DNA of 64,000 bases from Casuarius casuarius (GCA_003342895.1 PTFA01000337.1:744001-808000), one strand, 5' to 3'. Shown: positions 1 to 13,640, counted from the stretch's first letter. Notes: generated from the letters alone by a model not told the origin. A program made the numbers and translations.

Positions 1-1439
1 TGGTAATAACGTAGCACTGAAAGTATTGAATTCTGTTGTCCAAGAGTATTAAGAGCTATTATTCAGATGATACAGGACTGAACTGAAAAATAATGATATG
101 TTAGTATCTAATTGTCCAAAAAGATAGTAAAGTTCACCTTGAAGCCACTTTTCACTATTGGGTAGCAAAAGCAGAAAAATAGCTCATTTTAGAATAATAA
201 TCGTTCATCTAAACAGGAATCTAAATGTGGGGGTTCTGGTTTCATTTATGTAAATGAATATTTTGTGCAGTCTAAAATTCTAAGTTCTGATTTGCTCATA
301 CACTCCTTACAGTATCAGTAATTAAATTTTTGGACTAAAATATAAATAAATGAAATAGCTGGAACTTATATTTTAGGAAGAAAAGATATAGCAATTTTGG
401 AACATTCCTTTAAGGACTGAGAAGTTCAGTTTTAATACAATTTCACCCTTTATTTTCCTATAGCAGAATGTGACCACTCAGATAAAGAATATGGCTCTGC
501 TCTGTCTGAAGGATCGTGATCATTTCAAAAGCTAAAATGAATGTTTTTCTAATTAAAAATGAGAAATTAATGGAAAAAGAGCAGAATACTGTTTCATTTT
601 TAATAAGCTTTAATAACCTTCATTTTAATAACAGCAAAAATAAGACTACTCATGTCATAACATGCAGCTGAATATCTTTTATAATGTTGTCCATTCAGAG
701 ACTGTGAATGAGAAAAGATTAATTTGTTGAAGTGGTGGAACATGTGAGTTTGGAATATCGTGGAATTTAAGACTATTTCACAGAGCTGAATTGCTGCTGT
801 TTTAAAAACTATCCTGTTATTAACTCCTGACTTACCTTCTAGTGAGAAGTAATAGTCACAAAACACTTTCCAAAAGGTAACTCATCAGAATTACAGCAAA
901 AAATATGCACTTGCTTTTCTGATTTATTCTCTCATGAATTTTAGTCATCCTAGTTTTTCTCCTGAAGTTTACCTCTAGTTGTCAGTTTGTAATGTTTGAA
1001 TTTGGGGCATTCAGAATTGCACAAAACTATGTAAGAACTTATGAATTGCTCTGGGTCGGAGGAAAGACTCTTCTAGCCCAATATTCTGTCTCTGGCAGTG
1101 GCAGGAGAAGATGTTGTTTAGGGAGAGCACAAAAGCCTGGCCACTCGCGGAAGTCTGTCCTTCCACTTGCAGAGGTCTGTCCCCCCATACTCCACCTGCA
1201 TCCCGGACTGCTGTAGTTCGGCTGCTAGAGGGCATCTCTCCTATCCTTACCGTCTGTTTGTGGCAGTCCATGTATTTTCCTTATCCTTTTTAAGCTGACT
1301 GCTACTGTTTGCCTCCATAGTCACCTACAGGAGCAAGTTCACTACTCACAGAGCTAAGTGTTTTCTTTGATCTGTTTAAACTTATCTCCTATCAGTTTCA
1401 TCAAGCAACCCCAGTTCTCACACTGTGGGATTTGGTAAA
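1..1439. other. Unique AT-rich non-coding stretch
   Basis: I see no gene, repeat family or RNA here. Open frames are under 90 codons, show no recognisable motif, and occur on both strands as expected by chance. Around 1080-1230 the sequence is briefly richer in GC, with repeated runs resembling TCTGTCC and CACTTGC, but I cannot assign it to a family. Confidence 0.6.
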
Positions 1440-2640
1440 TAACAGTTGTGCTTATTTCAGCTTCTTTTGTAAATGTTGATCTTGTGCCCCCTCAGCCATG
1501 TCGTCCCCATACTGAGTAGTCCTAGCCAATTCTAGATGTTCCCTCATAAGGCAGCTGCTCCCACTCATGATCATTTTTGCTCTCTTCTTTATCCCTTCTC
1601 TAANGCCACTATGTCTTTCTTGAGGTGTGGAGATGAGAACTGCATACAGTACTCCAGATGTGGGAACACCAATTTTATATACTGAAAAAACCCACATATT
1701 CTGTTTTGTTCTCAGTTNCCTTTCCGATAATACCCTACATTTAGCAGTGTCTTATCAGGGCAGAAGCCAGATTCAATACACTGCAGTCCTCAAGGTCATT
1801 CCCTGAGCTAGCTACATAGATAGGAGTTATATAGGAGCCTCCTGGTAATCTGGTGCAATGTCTGTTTGTGATGACAGGTTACACACTTTGGCCAGCAGCT
1901 TCGCAATTTCACATTTGAGTCATCCAGTCAGCCAGTTCTGTTGATTTATGAACTTTTTTGTTGCTATTTAATAACCTTTGTATATTTTCTTCAATTTATC
2001 TAACCGCTTACCTATCTGCTACAAAAAATGCATCACATGGGGGAATCTGGACAACATCTTCACCAGTTAGAAACCTACACAAAGAAATTCTTGCTTTTGC
2101 ATGCTAAAGCCTTATCATTCCTGAGCAAGCCCTTAAAAATTTTGTAATCAGGCACTGTCCTTAACTAGCGTCTCGCTTTTGACATATTTAAAGAATTCAT
2201 TGCTTTCGGCTTGCACATTCTTTTCAAGGTGTTCTTCCATTACTTCTTTCATCTCTTAATTTCCTGTTTACATTTGACCTGCCATGTTTTACTTTCTTGC
2301 TCTTGTCTTTAGCAATAGGCCATCCTAAGCTCACATTTCCATTTAGTTAGCCCCCCAAATGAGGTACTTGTGTTTCTTTCCAGAGTTCCCCGGCATCGCT
2401 TTGTCTTTCTTCAGGTAATTCATTTTCNTTGGTATTTTTTATTGTTTTCTCATATTTAAATATCCACCAGCCTGCACAGATATGGCATTTAAATTCTAAC
2501 TTATATGGAATCGCCTCCATAGCCCTGCGTTTCTGCTGCTGGGTATAATTTGAGTATCTTGGATTAAGAATATCTGTCACCTATGGTCAAGTTTGAGCTT
2601 GAAGAGACTATGCTGGATCTTGCCACACTATTTCTTATCT
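1440..2640 (-). mobile_element. Ancient CR1 LINE, decayed, minus strand
   Basis: Read on the minus strand, this segment follows the order of an old sauropsid CR1 element. The 1600-1680 part (around GAACTGCATACAGTACTCCAG) matches the pattern near the 3' end of CR1 ORF2. The 1880-1930 and 2190-2340 parts (around TTTAAAGAATTCATTGCTTT and TGTTTACATTTGACCTGCCA) match the stretch between the endonuclease and reverse transcriptase domains. The RT core itself is not visible, so there is probably an internal deletion, or two fragments lie side by side. Frames are broken throughout and no long open frame remains, so it is inactive. The CR1 assignment is from memory of the family pattern, and subfamily and exact edges are uncertain. 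Confidence 0.55.
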
Positions 2641-3349
2641 CATCATGTGAAACATCCATTTAGCACTTACTCTGAAGCAAAAATGTGTGGGTTGGTAGTT
2701 CAGAGGGCAGAGCTGGGCGAATACAGACTCTGTTGTCAGATTCTGGTTTTGAAAAGCTGGAAATACGATGTGTAACTTTTCATATTTTACTCCTTTTTCT
2801 ACCATGGAGATGATTATTGGCGATGCTCTAGTCCTGGGAGTGATTTCGCAAGCTTTATCTGTGCATGCTGATAAATCTGTTCCCTATTCAGCTACTGATC
2901 TGCAGTCATTACAGGGGTAAGTGCAGTTAGTAGAGAGGGTGACTGAGTGAAGGGAAAAGCTGCTGGAGACTTTGGAACCGCACCTGGGGCTGCCAATGGG
3001 AATCTAGATCCATGGGAGAACTTAGCAAATGAACTGTAAATTACTTGTTTATCCTCTAGTCATCAACAAAAGCAAACAAAGCTGTGGGTTTGCATCTTAT
3101 CGGAGCAGAGAGAGAGTTTAAATCTGCTTTAATTCTACTGTAAAATACATTTAGTTCAGACACACATCTACGCAGGCAGCCATGGGTTTTCTTACCAGTG
3201 CCACTCCAAGTGTTGCCCTCTGCATAGTCATAGCCAGAGGTCTGGTTTCCTCAGAAATCTTCTCTTTGTGCCCCTGACTGTGAGGGAAGGTAGGCTGAGA
3301 GGCTTGAGTGGATAAACAAGCATAGAATTTAACAAAAAAAACAAACACC
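2641..3349. other. Unassigned non-coding stretch
   Basis: No gene or repeat could be supported. The stretch lies between the ancient CR1 and the CpG-rich block and has mixed composition. Confidence 0.5.
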
Positions 3350-3683
3350 CTGGGGAAAGGGGAGGTTCATTGCCTGAAAGTTTATCTCCTTCCCCAATCT
3401 GAGGAAGCATGAGCTGTGTTGTCTTGAGGGCAATCGCAGTTTTGTATTCGGGAGTCATCTGCAAGGGGAGATTAAAGCTGAACAGCTCTGGCAGCAGGGG
3501 ATCGCAGCCGGCGGGGGGATCATACCCGTCCGTCTCCGGCAGCCCCAGAATGGGTTGCGCTAGAGGCCACGGGTTGCAGCCACACACGGGTTGTGCATTG
3601 ATTACATCTTGAGCCAGCAGTAGAATGAAGTAGATCTTCTTGACTCTTAAGTGATTTTTACATGCCAGGGGACCACCAGACAC
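3228..3683 (-). other. Open frame of 151 codons, unassigned
   Basis: This is the longest ATG-initiated open frame in the window. The predicted product is basic near its start, then has a short hydrophobic run (about residues 17-25, IYFILLLAQ), loosely like a signal peptide, then a stretch rich in proline and cysteine through about residue 65. I do not recognise a domain. The CpG-rich DNA at 3430-3600 has few stop triplets, which alone could keep the frame open. A CCCCTTGCAG followed by ATG inside it on the minus strand resembles a splice acceptor. It may be a chance frame, a retroviral leader remnant or, less likely, a lineage-specific coding exon. Confidence 0.15.
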
Positions 3684-3720
3684 CCTGGGCCATGAGAATA
3701 AAAGTCCTCTGGATCTCTAA
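3350..3720. mobile_element. CpG-rich block, possible solo LTR fragment
   Basis: This block is much richer in GC and CpG than its surroundings, most clearly at 3485-3590 (GCCGGCGGGG, CCGTCCGTCTCCGG). That suggests a fairly recent insertion that has not yet lost its CpGs, or a small CpG island. An AATAAA sits at 3698-3703. Length, GC content and the polyadenylation-like signal would suit an avian endogenous retroviral LTR, but I could not find clear TG...CA ends or a target-site duplication. It could also be a small unmethylated regulatory element. Confidence 0.25.
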
Positions 3721-6700
3721 GGGAGTAAAAACTTCATATTTCTGCTGTGATTCTTTAGGGATGTAGCTCAGCAACACACATTCAGACTGTACATTTTCAG
3801 ATTAAACCTTTTCGTTGTAGGTTGATGTTTGGTCCAATAGATATTACCTGTGATACTCTGTTTGCATTATTGACTTTTTGTTGAGGAAAAAAATCTAAAA
3901 ATATTTTAAAAAGTTAAAATATCTCATTTAATGACTTTCACAAAGCTCTATCTTTTTTTTTTTTATTTTCAAAGACAGGTTCTGATTTGAAATTCATCTC
4001 AAAGTAAAGTTAAAAAAAATCAAAACAATAAAAATGCCCCAAACAGGTTAAATAAAAACTCCAATGAAATTGTCAGACTAGAATAAAACAAAAACTGAAA
4101 ACATTTTTATTCAACATCAACCTTGTTCTTTTATTTTTTCTTTTATATCAGCAAATGAACAAAAAAATCATGAATCCTTTCCAAATCTTTGCTTATGAAC
4201 TTTTCCCTGTGGCTGGTGCCCATAGCAGAGAAGGCAGCGACCACTATCTTTCACCATTTCTGTTAAGTACAGATGCTATGGAAAGGAGATGAATAGTATT
4301 AGGCAGCAGTACCTTCAGGGATAAATTGGGAAGTGAATTATTAGTCTTCTATTTTCTGGCGAAGCAGGAAGACAACTCTTAGTTCAAAGAGGTCGATATT
4401 GACAAATGCTAATTTCACACCAAAGTTATTTCTTGAGTTAAAGAGATTAAAAAGAGATAAAATATATCCATTAAAAATACATAGTGTATCTACTGAAGAT
4501 GAAACTGTTGAAGATAGAAGATAGAAGACAGAACAGTATAGTAAATGCAGGACCAGTAGCTAATTACTTATTTGAAATATAGTGTTTTTTCTCCATTATC
4601 ACATTCTCAATGGTTTAGATTTCTTCAAAGGTTAATGTATATAATATTTCAGTTTTGAAAGTAAAATTGCTTTCCATCTCCCATTTGCAAAATAGGCTTG
4701 TAAAATACAGAATGGAAAAAGGCAATGCTTCTTAACCATTTCTGTAAATAGTTTGTTTCTACTTTGTACTAAGATTTGTTTTCATACACAGTACTTAAAC
4801 TCTATCTGAAGTAATAAGTCTTTAGTTTAGTTGTTTTAAACTTCATGGCTTATAATTACTAGACTGTTGACCAAATTCTGTTTTCTCTTACATTTAAGGT
4901 TTTTTATTAACTTTTATGGGGGCTTCATCTAAACCCAGTGGAGCTAAATAAACAGTGAAATATGGCTACATATCTCTCAATATGAAATCAAAGTTCAACA
5001 TATGATATTAATTGAAAGGATGTATGAACTTTGTTGATTCAGCTTCCTGCCTAATGAAATGGTAAATTTTGAATAAAATTTGCAGAAAAAGTTAATGCTG
5101 AGATACATGGTCTTTCTTTAGATTTTTTTTCTAGCATTTTGATTTCAAGATACCTGATAAATCATGGCTAGAGTTTTGTTTCAAATGTGACAAAACTAAC
5201 ATCCCATGAATTGTGTTCATATTTCCACTATCTTGTGCCAAAATTTATTTTGGGTGCCTCTAGAAAAGTCTTTCCCACGTTAGCTGTTATTAAAACTGAC
5301 AAGAACTAATTTTCGTTGAAGAGCAAATTTAAATATTGGCATTATTATCAAACTACTTTGTATTTGTAGGATTCTGATTTTACAATTTTAGATTAAGCCA
5401 ACCTCTAGTTTGGGGGCTCTATTTTAATACAGCCCAATGAAATACACTGCAGTTCGGCTGTTTGTAGGATTGCGAGAGCAAGAGTATGAGATGTACTCCT
5501 TTCTCAGCAGCTGTATATTTTGTTGCATAGCAGCAACATAGGTAGAAGCTACATATGAATTATAACATTCAAACTGTACACTAACATATAACAATAACTG
5601 TCAGAAATAATTCTAGGTAACAAATAAAACTACTGAAAAAAACATACTTTGTCAATGTAGATGAGAAAGAAGAATAACTACTCATGTCAAAAAGTAAAAT
5701 AAGAAAAAATGTTCAGTATTTATTATTATGATAAACTATATACAATTGTTGGTCTCCAGTTCATTTTCAGAAAATTGAGCTAGCAACAACAGCAACAACA
5801 ACAAAGCTGGACAGAAAAAATGTATTAATCACAAACTATTAAATCTTTTAAATGTTCCAGGTCAGACTAATTGCCCTACAGCACACTGCAAGACTATCTA
5901 AAGTTTATACACCACCATTATAAAGATTATTTTGGAGAAAATGCATGTTTAATCATTGATTGTATCTAGTCGTGAAATGAGAGCTATTATCAACTTACAA
6001 GCGCATGATTTTTTCTGCAGAGAGAGCGCAGTTCAGTTATGATTTAAAGGTATTGCCTAAAAGGGTTATACTTCAATTGTTCTCTCTTGGTAGAGCATCA
6101 AATAAATTAGTTGTAGACTGGGTAGAAAACTCGAAAATGTTACCACATCATAAGCAGTTTTCTGCTTATTACAATAAGTCTTTTTATGTTCTTATGCAAT
6201 AATTGCTGAAAATAACTCCTGTTCTCCCACCCTAAAAGGACATTGACTGCAAAAGCTCATTGCTGTTATTTGGAATCTGTCTTTGTTTATGGATTTTTTT
6301 TCTCCTCCTTTAAGGTAAGGGGAATGCCACTGAAAGCCTGTATTCATCCAGTGTCGGAGAGAAAGATTTTTTTTTTATTTAAGAGTTACTACATCGGGTC
6401 TCTTGTTTTGGTTAAAGAATGGACTGTTGGCATGTTAGGCAATGCCTAGAATCATTACTGGTGTTAAATAATTACAAAAAACAAATGTTTTAAAGGTATC
6501 TCCATTTTCAGTCCTTAACTTGCAACAAATAACGGGGCCATGATTTTCAGAAATAGGTCTGAAATAGGTCCAGATCTTAAATGTACAAGCATTTTTGTCT
6601 GTCATAAATCCAAAGTTACTGGTAATGTTGTTGTACCCTCAAAGGAAATGTCTAAATGTGGCCAAAAGGATACAAACATGCTTTTTTGTTTTCCCTTACA

Positions 6701-6876
6701 AGCGACCTCACAAAAATACTGTAAAGAGAAGAGGCAGGTAAAGTGGTTCAGTTCTGTTTGATTTTAAGTTTACTAAATAGCTGAGAATTCTGACTGTAGA
6801 AGTTAATAATGGGGTAAGATGTCTGTTTGGGCAAACTGCCATAAACAGACTGGGAGGGCTGGAGTAGTTTGAGATT
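3721..6876. other. Unique AT-rich non-coding stretch
   Basis: No gene or recognisable transposon. It contains a short CAA-rich run (5785-5804) and a small hairpin near 5521-5541 (TGTTGC and GCAACA arms around ATAGCA). Open frames are short and unrelated to known families. The region has few repeats, which would suit either plain desert or weakly conserved regulatory DNA. Confidence 0.55.
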
Positions 6877-6940
6877 ATGTCTACAACACAGGCACCAAAA
6901 GGACTGTTTTCACAGCTACGTCTGCAGTGAATGTAGACAT
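6877..6940. mobile_element. Small inverted-repeat element, MITE-like
   Basis: Perfect 9-bp inverted repeats ATGTCTACA (6877-6885) and TGTAGACAT (6932-6940) bound a 46-bp interior with the imperfect core CAGCTACGTCTGCAG. Arms of the TGTCTACA type are familiar from old, non-autonomous palindromic DNA elements in sauropsid genomes, but I cannot name the family. No target-site duplication is obvious. A chance 9-bp repeat at this spacing is possible. Confidence 0.3.
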
Positions 6941-9900
6941 ACCTAATTAATTCAGTCATCAGAAGCAGACTTTCTATGGCATCATGAATTGCATCATAGG
7001 CACTTTCTCACTTTGATTTTTACCAGTACCTGACATAGCTGCAATATGTCTTGAAGGCCTTGCCTCTCTATGGCACTACTTGCTATACAATAAAATAGAT
7101 CTCGGAAGCAAACAAACCACGGGTTACTCTTTTGAACTTGCCTCATTTGCAAGGTTTCAGAAATTTTCCTCAAACAGCAAATACATGATTTAACATGCGG
7201 TCATGCCATTCAAAAAGCAGCCTTGCTGCTCTTCTGAGCATATAACTTAAGAATGTATCAGTCATGGATGTAAGTTTGCTCGCTTGCTCTCAATTGTAGC
7301 CCTTGATGATTACAAGACAGCATTTTGGGGGACGACACAAAGCTTTCACTGATGATGCCTAACTTATGGTTTATGTAGGATGCTCGACTCCTTTGACTTT
7401 AATGATACATGCTGTCCACAAAGTCCCTTAATTTTTAAAGAAAGGGAAAGTTTAGAAAAGCTCAGTGTGGCTTATGACCTTTAAATCTCTTAAATATCCA
7501 TTGTCCAAATATAAGGAAATTTTTATAACTATTATATTCCTGGGTAAGACATTTAAATAAAATTAGGTGTAATAAAGCATTTGCTAATGCAAAAACCAAT
7601 GTTCTAGGTCATGATGAGCTCTAGCTACATGTATTAGATATATTTTTTATTATTTTTTATTAAAAATGAAGGACAGTAAGCAAAGACAGAACATTATTCT
7701 TTATATGAAGGTCTTTGGAAGGAGCTTTACACAGTCAGTCCTGGAGCCGTGTGGAGGATGGAACAGAGTTTAATGTTCTAAGTGTAGTTGGCTAAGAAAA
7801 AATATAATCTTTTTGTATTATAGATATAAATGTGTTTACTTTCAGTTTACAAAAGCAGGCTGCAAATAAATTGATGGAATGCCTGTATAGCTACTGTGGT
7901 TTATTCAGGACCATATTTAATAAAATATTGTTTAACAATTTTCGTCATGCAAATAAAAGGGACCTGTGTTCTGGAGAAAACCCCATAGACTCAGCTTTCA
8001 TAGTCGTTAATATATTTGGAACATTTATCTTCAGGAGACAATCTGTGTAAGAAAAATGGGAAATTATTTTTCATTTTATAATTCTCTGTCTTTCTCCTCC
8101 TCTTAATTTAACACACACCCCCATCACCTTCTAAGACGAACAGATTTCTTTCAGATTTTTTTCTTGACGCACTCCCATTGAATTTATACTTTTTGTTGTT
8201 CACCTTTCAAAGGTGTAAATTGCCCTTTGGAAAAAAGGTGGCATGTGTCTGAGCTGTTTTGTATTTGTATAGCTTTGTCTCTGTTTCTTGAACAAGCCTC
8301 CTGTTGTCAGATGGTGGTACTGTAAGACATGTTTGATTTTGTAGAAATTTCAGCGTGCATTTTAAATGAAGGATCAGGACCACAGTATATAAACTCCTTT
8401 GGTGGAGGGACACGTCTTCATTTATACAAACCACATTGCCACCCCAGCAATAAAATGTTTTATAGAATCACTAGAAAATGTAGCTATTCCCAGAAAAAAA
8501 ATCGATGGTAAATTTTCAACTATTTAATTACCATGCTGGAATTCAACTTACAGCTACTTCTAGGCTTTAGAACTAGAGAAATTTAGAGGGATGAAAAAAA
8601 TGAGCAGGATAATTCTCTATGTTGAAGTCCAGCATTGTCTCTGCAGTAAGAAGTTGATAGTGATGATGCTAAGGCAGAGAAGTACAAATTGAAATTTACG
8701 GTCCTGGTTGCTTGGTTCCTCTCCCTTCCTCCAGTCCTTTGACTTCCAGAATAAAGAAATCTGACATACTGGCATTATTTGATGGAGTCACATATTAGTA
8801 AATATTTTAAAAGCAGGCTACATGTTATACTTGGAGATTAATGGTATTTTTTAATTCATGGCCGTCCAATATAACACTAAATGATGGCTAAGAAAACCTT
8901 ATTCTTAAGCTTTTGTCACTTCCAGTAATGGCTTACCTGCCTGAAGTTGTTTGCTTGCTTGTTGGTTTGTTTGTTTGTTTTTTCCCCTTTTGATATTTCC
9001 TGTCATGGGTGTGTGTGGAGAAAACTCTTTTCTTCACTAATGTATTCTTGTCAGAGCTGTGTCTGCTGATCTGTTGGACTCTCTGTAGAAATTTGAAGAG
9101 CTGCCTAAACAGAGGGCCTTTATGATTCTTAGTTCTGTATGTATTCCAGACAACTGATACACTAATTGATTGATTTAGAATATTCTTAAGGACATATTGA
9201 CACTGACATGCTTCTTTATGTTCCTGCTCTCCTTATGTTCAGATGACCACCAGCCCTGCATTAAGGCTCCGAACTATGTTAGCCTAGTGATTAGTTAATT
9301 AATTAAATAGGGATCCCTTGTACTGCTCTTTGATATCCTTCCAATTTATTTGTTAGAGATGCATACATACACTGTGATCCTCCCAGGTACAATATTGCTG
9401 GACAGTCCACATCTCAGCGGTCTCTGCTGCCACATCTCCTGCAGACTGTATCTGATCACAAGCCTCTTAGCACACGTTTGCATCTTCAGATAGCAGCTTG
9501 CCAGGAGACTAATGTGCTATCATTGATTCAGGTTATTTTCCAGCCAGTCTGTTAGTTTTCATTTTGCATTTTTGTCAAGATTTGCTGTTTGCATTAATTC
9601 TGCCCCCACTAGCAACTGCAATTTTTCCTGTTTTAAAGGCATTTTCAACTAATACTAACATGCTTTTCATTCTTTTCGAGGTCATCAATACTGAATAGCT
9701 AAGACATGACTTAATTCCAAACCTGCCAGACGCTCTCTCCGTTTGACCTGATTCATTATCATCTCCCCCTCACAGTCTGTGATCCAGTTTTAATTCACTA
9801 AGTGCAGATGTCTGTGTCAATCTGAACTAATGCTGTGCACAAGATTTGTGAGTACCAGAACAGATATTATTCCAAATATACACAAATCTGTATGTTCTCT

Positions 9901-12900
9901 TAATTCTTTGATCTATTCTTCCCTCTCTTTTTTGCCTAAGTATTCATTAGACCGTTGTCTCAGAATAGAAAATAAAAACGTCTTAACCAAGCTTAGCAAA
10001 GAAAATAGTCACATGCAATTAATGAGAAGCTTCAAATATTGAAGAAAATATAAAAAGTGACATTTGTGATACAAAGATGTAAAAAGAAAACCTGCACCTT
10101 TGAGACTGCCAATTGCTTAAATGAAAGTAAAGCTGCTAAAATACCTGCACATTTCAGAATAGATTTAATGGACATGTAAAAATCCATCTAAATTTTTAGT
10201 GCTGAAGTTACAGCTGCCTTGGGGCACTAGTAACTTNTGCAACTTCTTTTTACAGTCTGCATTAACCTTTTATAATGAATACATACATCTGTGTCCTGTA
10301 AATCCTCTGTCCATATTTTCCTTGTTGGTTTGTTGGCCTCCTTTCCTGTCAGGTCTTGTTTTCTTACCCTTTGTGTGGAGACAAAAATATGCTATATATT
10401 ACGGAAATAACATGTGTAGGCTGAAGAAAATACATTATCTGCCTATTTTGCTGTACATGTATCCTCAATATTTGTATTACAAATTTCTTTATAGTGTGTG
10501 CTAGGTTCTTACGTCTCTGGAACTACATTCATTAACACAGTTTATTGACACATATAAGATTCACTGACAAGAATAATAGTTATCAAATGAGTATAAAAGC
10601 AATACAAACTTGCTCAAGATTAATGTAAGCAATGCTTATTGTGATATTTCAGGTTATCAGTTTTTGAACATTTCTGTGTAAGCAGAAATGTAAATTTTTG
10701 GTAGATAGTTAAAATAAAATATAACACTAGCATAACAGGCAATTTTAAAAATATTTTTGTGATGTTTCTTGAGAACAGCTGAACTTTACAGTAAAATTTC
10801 ATACACTAGCTTAACAGTTTCAGTGATAAGTAGAAATGCCATTTTGAGGATCTCTCTTTTTGATAAAAATGTAAAAGCTCTTCAAGACTTTATTTCAGCA
10901 AGCTGAATATATATGTCTTAAACAAAAGATTAAATCCTATATCTCATTGATATGATGAAGAATGAATTTAAAAATCTTACGAAAACTTATCTCATTCTAA
11001 AATGAAAACAGTAAAATGAGTGTGAAAAAGCTTAAGCTCTTCGGAAGTGGAAAAACACTTGAAAGCTCAGTCTTGCCCTATGATTTCTATAATATTTTTT
11101 AACTAATAAAAAACATAAGTTTCTAGGTCTTCAGATATAATTAGTGTTTTGTAGACCTAATTCCTTTTAATCATCAGGTGCCTATCTTCCAAATTAATTC
11201 AAAGTGTCCTTATCTTTAATACTGCAAATCTGGAGTAAGAAATCATGAAACAATGGTCAGAGTATGAATGAGTAAAAAATTACTTTGCATTTCCTGCGTT
11301 ATCTATTTCTTCCCTTCATTTGAGATTTTTGTCATAACCTATATCCTGAATTTTGGTATTAGCAGAATGTATTTAGGGTCTTGCAGCACTTAGATACAGG
11401 AGGCCTTTTTAGAGGAGTTCATGTTACATATTTTTTCAGCATGATGAGAAGTGGTTTATTTACAAGGAGCCAAACCCCACAACAACGAGGTTTCCAAAAG
11501 CTGTACAATAACTGACAGACAGGATGTTTCATTCTTGATGGCAAACTGGTTCAGAGGCCANTGCCTTCAGCCAAAATTTTTCTCTTCTCACTGGTGTTTC
11601 CAAAGAGGATGCAAAATGAGTGAAACCACCCATGGCTTTCATGTAACATGGAGCCTGAAAGACCCTCCAACATTTTAGTCCTTTGTTTCACATTCCACCA
11701 ATACATGTTCCTTCAGTTTGGCAGGGAAGGGCAGGGGGTGATGCTACCGACAGTGCATTAATTTCGTTGCTTTTAGTCTGCCAGTCAAAACTGGGGAATG
11801 CTATGTTCAACCCTACCATGGAGTGACCTGAACTCACCGTGAGCTTAGATTTCATTTTAATACCACATACCATGGTGCAGTGTGATTAGTTTCTTTTCAG
11901 TCTCCATGTTCAGCTTTGTTCTCATCCTTTGATTTCATCTGCTGAGGGAACAACAAACCAACCAACCAAGCGGTGTCCCCTTGCTCCCACAAACCTTCTG
12001 CCTAATCAGGGTTGTTTGAAATAACACTTCATTCATTTCCCTGCTTCCTTTTCTAATGTTGGATTTGGGATTTGAGCTAGTACTGTATCAATGATCTCAC
12101 TGGAAAACCTTTGAAAGTTTGAAAGTAAATTTCTAGAGATCTGTCAGGAACTTCAGACTAGATCATCGTCAGCAGCCCAGTGTCTGTGCAGAAATTTGAG
12201 GGTACAGAAGTGGAGGAATTTTCCAGGAGCCTGTTTTGCGAGTCATCTAGTGCTTGATCACTGCTGAGAAACATTTGTGTTTCTCTCTCTATATATAATC
12301 TATCAATACACACAAACTGAGATTTAAATGAAATGTAACGTGACATGTTTGCATTGTGATAGCACACTGGGGCTCCATTCATGGCTGAGTGGGTGTTACA
12401 TAAACCCCAAACAAAAAGGAGGACCAAGACTTTGTATTAAAGATTCAAAATTCTACAGAAATATTTTTGGACTTGAAACGATGTTAAGAACATGAAAAGA
12501 TAAGATTAATGCTTCACTTCTCAAGTGTAACCTAATGAATTTTAATGAATGATGCAGTAATGCCCATGTACAGAAATCAGAAGTTTTAACAGAGCACTGT
12601 AATTTTCAGCTCCACCATGCACAGGCAGAACTTCATTTCTGGCTTCCCTGATCAGACAAATAATATGAAATAGCTTAGAACTAACATAAAAGTACATCAC
12701 CACCTGTTGTCAGAGCTGATCTATAATGATATTTATAACAACCTCAAAAAAAAAGCCTATTTCCCAATCTGAGTTGAGATAAAGGCAAAGTTTTGCAGCT
12801 TGTTATGAGATTAAATTTTTTTTNAAANTTTTTTTCAATGGAGTATATAACAAGCATTTTCTTCTTCACAGTTTGATTTTTATTGTCATTTTTAATACCT

Positions 12901-13254
12901 TGCCTATTGCATTGAAAAATATATTATTTTTCTTTGCTGCTTACTGATTTTGACCAAGATTTTACTATTCTTAAGTAGAAATTCAGTCAAGTAGCCAATA
13001 GAAAGGAGAGAAATTTCATGAAACGAAGTTAATGTCAACAACTAAAAAAAAAGAAAGAAAAAATATTCAGTTGCCTACAGCATTCTTCTGCAATTGTTTC
13101 TAACTCACCAGCTGGAATACAACTTCTCTTTGTTGATAATGCAGGGTTGGTTGAATTGTAATTACAAAGCTTTCCATAGCAGGTTTGCAGGAATGCATGC
13201 ATGGCTAGGTATCATAAAGAATTTATACTGAGGTGTTAGAAATAATTTGAGAAT
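6941..13254. other. Unique AT-rich non-coding stretch
   Basis: No gene, RNA gene or confident transposon. Minor low-complexity features are a TTTG run at 8960-8981 and a CAAC-type run near 11955-11968. A short N-interrupted T-rich patch lies near 12818-12834. The 9480-9660 part is repeat-free and could be conserved, but nothing in it is specific. All open frames are about 100 codons or shorter and without motifs. Confidence 0.5.
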
Positions 13255-13640
13255 CCCGTTAAAAGAGATAGCCTTAATCATCCACAATAACATTGTATTA
13301 ATTATTAATAAAGCTAATCAGTAGTCTGAAATTTCTCACATCAAATATTAATCATAGGGGTAGATGAATTCATATTATTTATGACAGGCATACTGTCCCA
13401 ACTTCTTAATATCTTTATCTTGTTAATATTTATCTGCTAACAGAGGTGAGACACATTTCAATAGTTGTTTGTAAAAAGATACTTGGAAATATTAGCTTCA
13501 GAGAGCTTGTTTTATTTACAAAATCTATTTATCAGCTATCAGGCAATATTATGAGAAAGGAGCAAACAGCTGGAAGGATACAAAATCCCTCTTCTTTTAA
13601 TATAAAGATTGGTCAGCTCCATTCAGGCTACATGTAAGCT
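13255..13640. promoter_or_regulatory. Candidate conserved non-coding element
   Basis: This repeat-free block carries several homeodomain-type TAAT/ATTA motifs close together near 13295-13325 and 13350-13355 (ATTAATTATTAATAAAGCTA, TATTAATC). It then has a run of short AT-rich motifs up to an AGCTGACC near 13637. Such clusters are common in vertebrate developmental enhancers, but AT-rich desert DNA also produces them by chance, so only an alignment to other species could decide. Confidence 0.2.
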
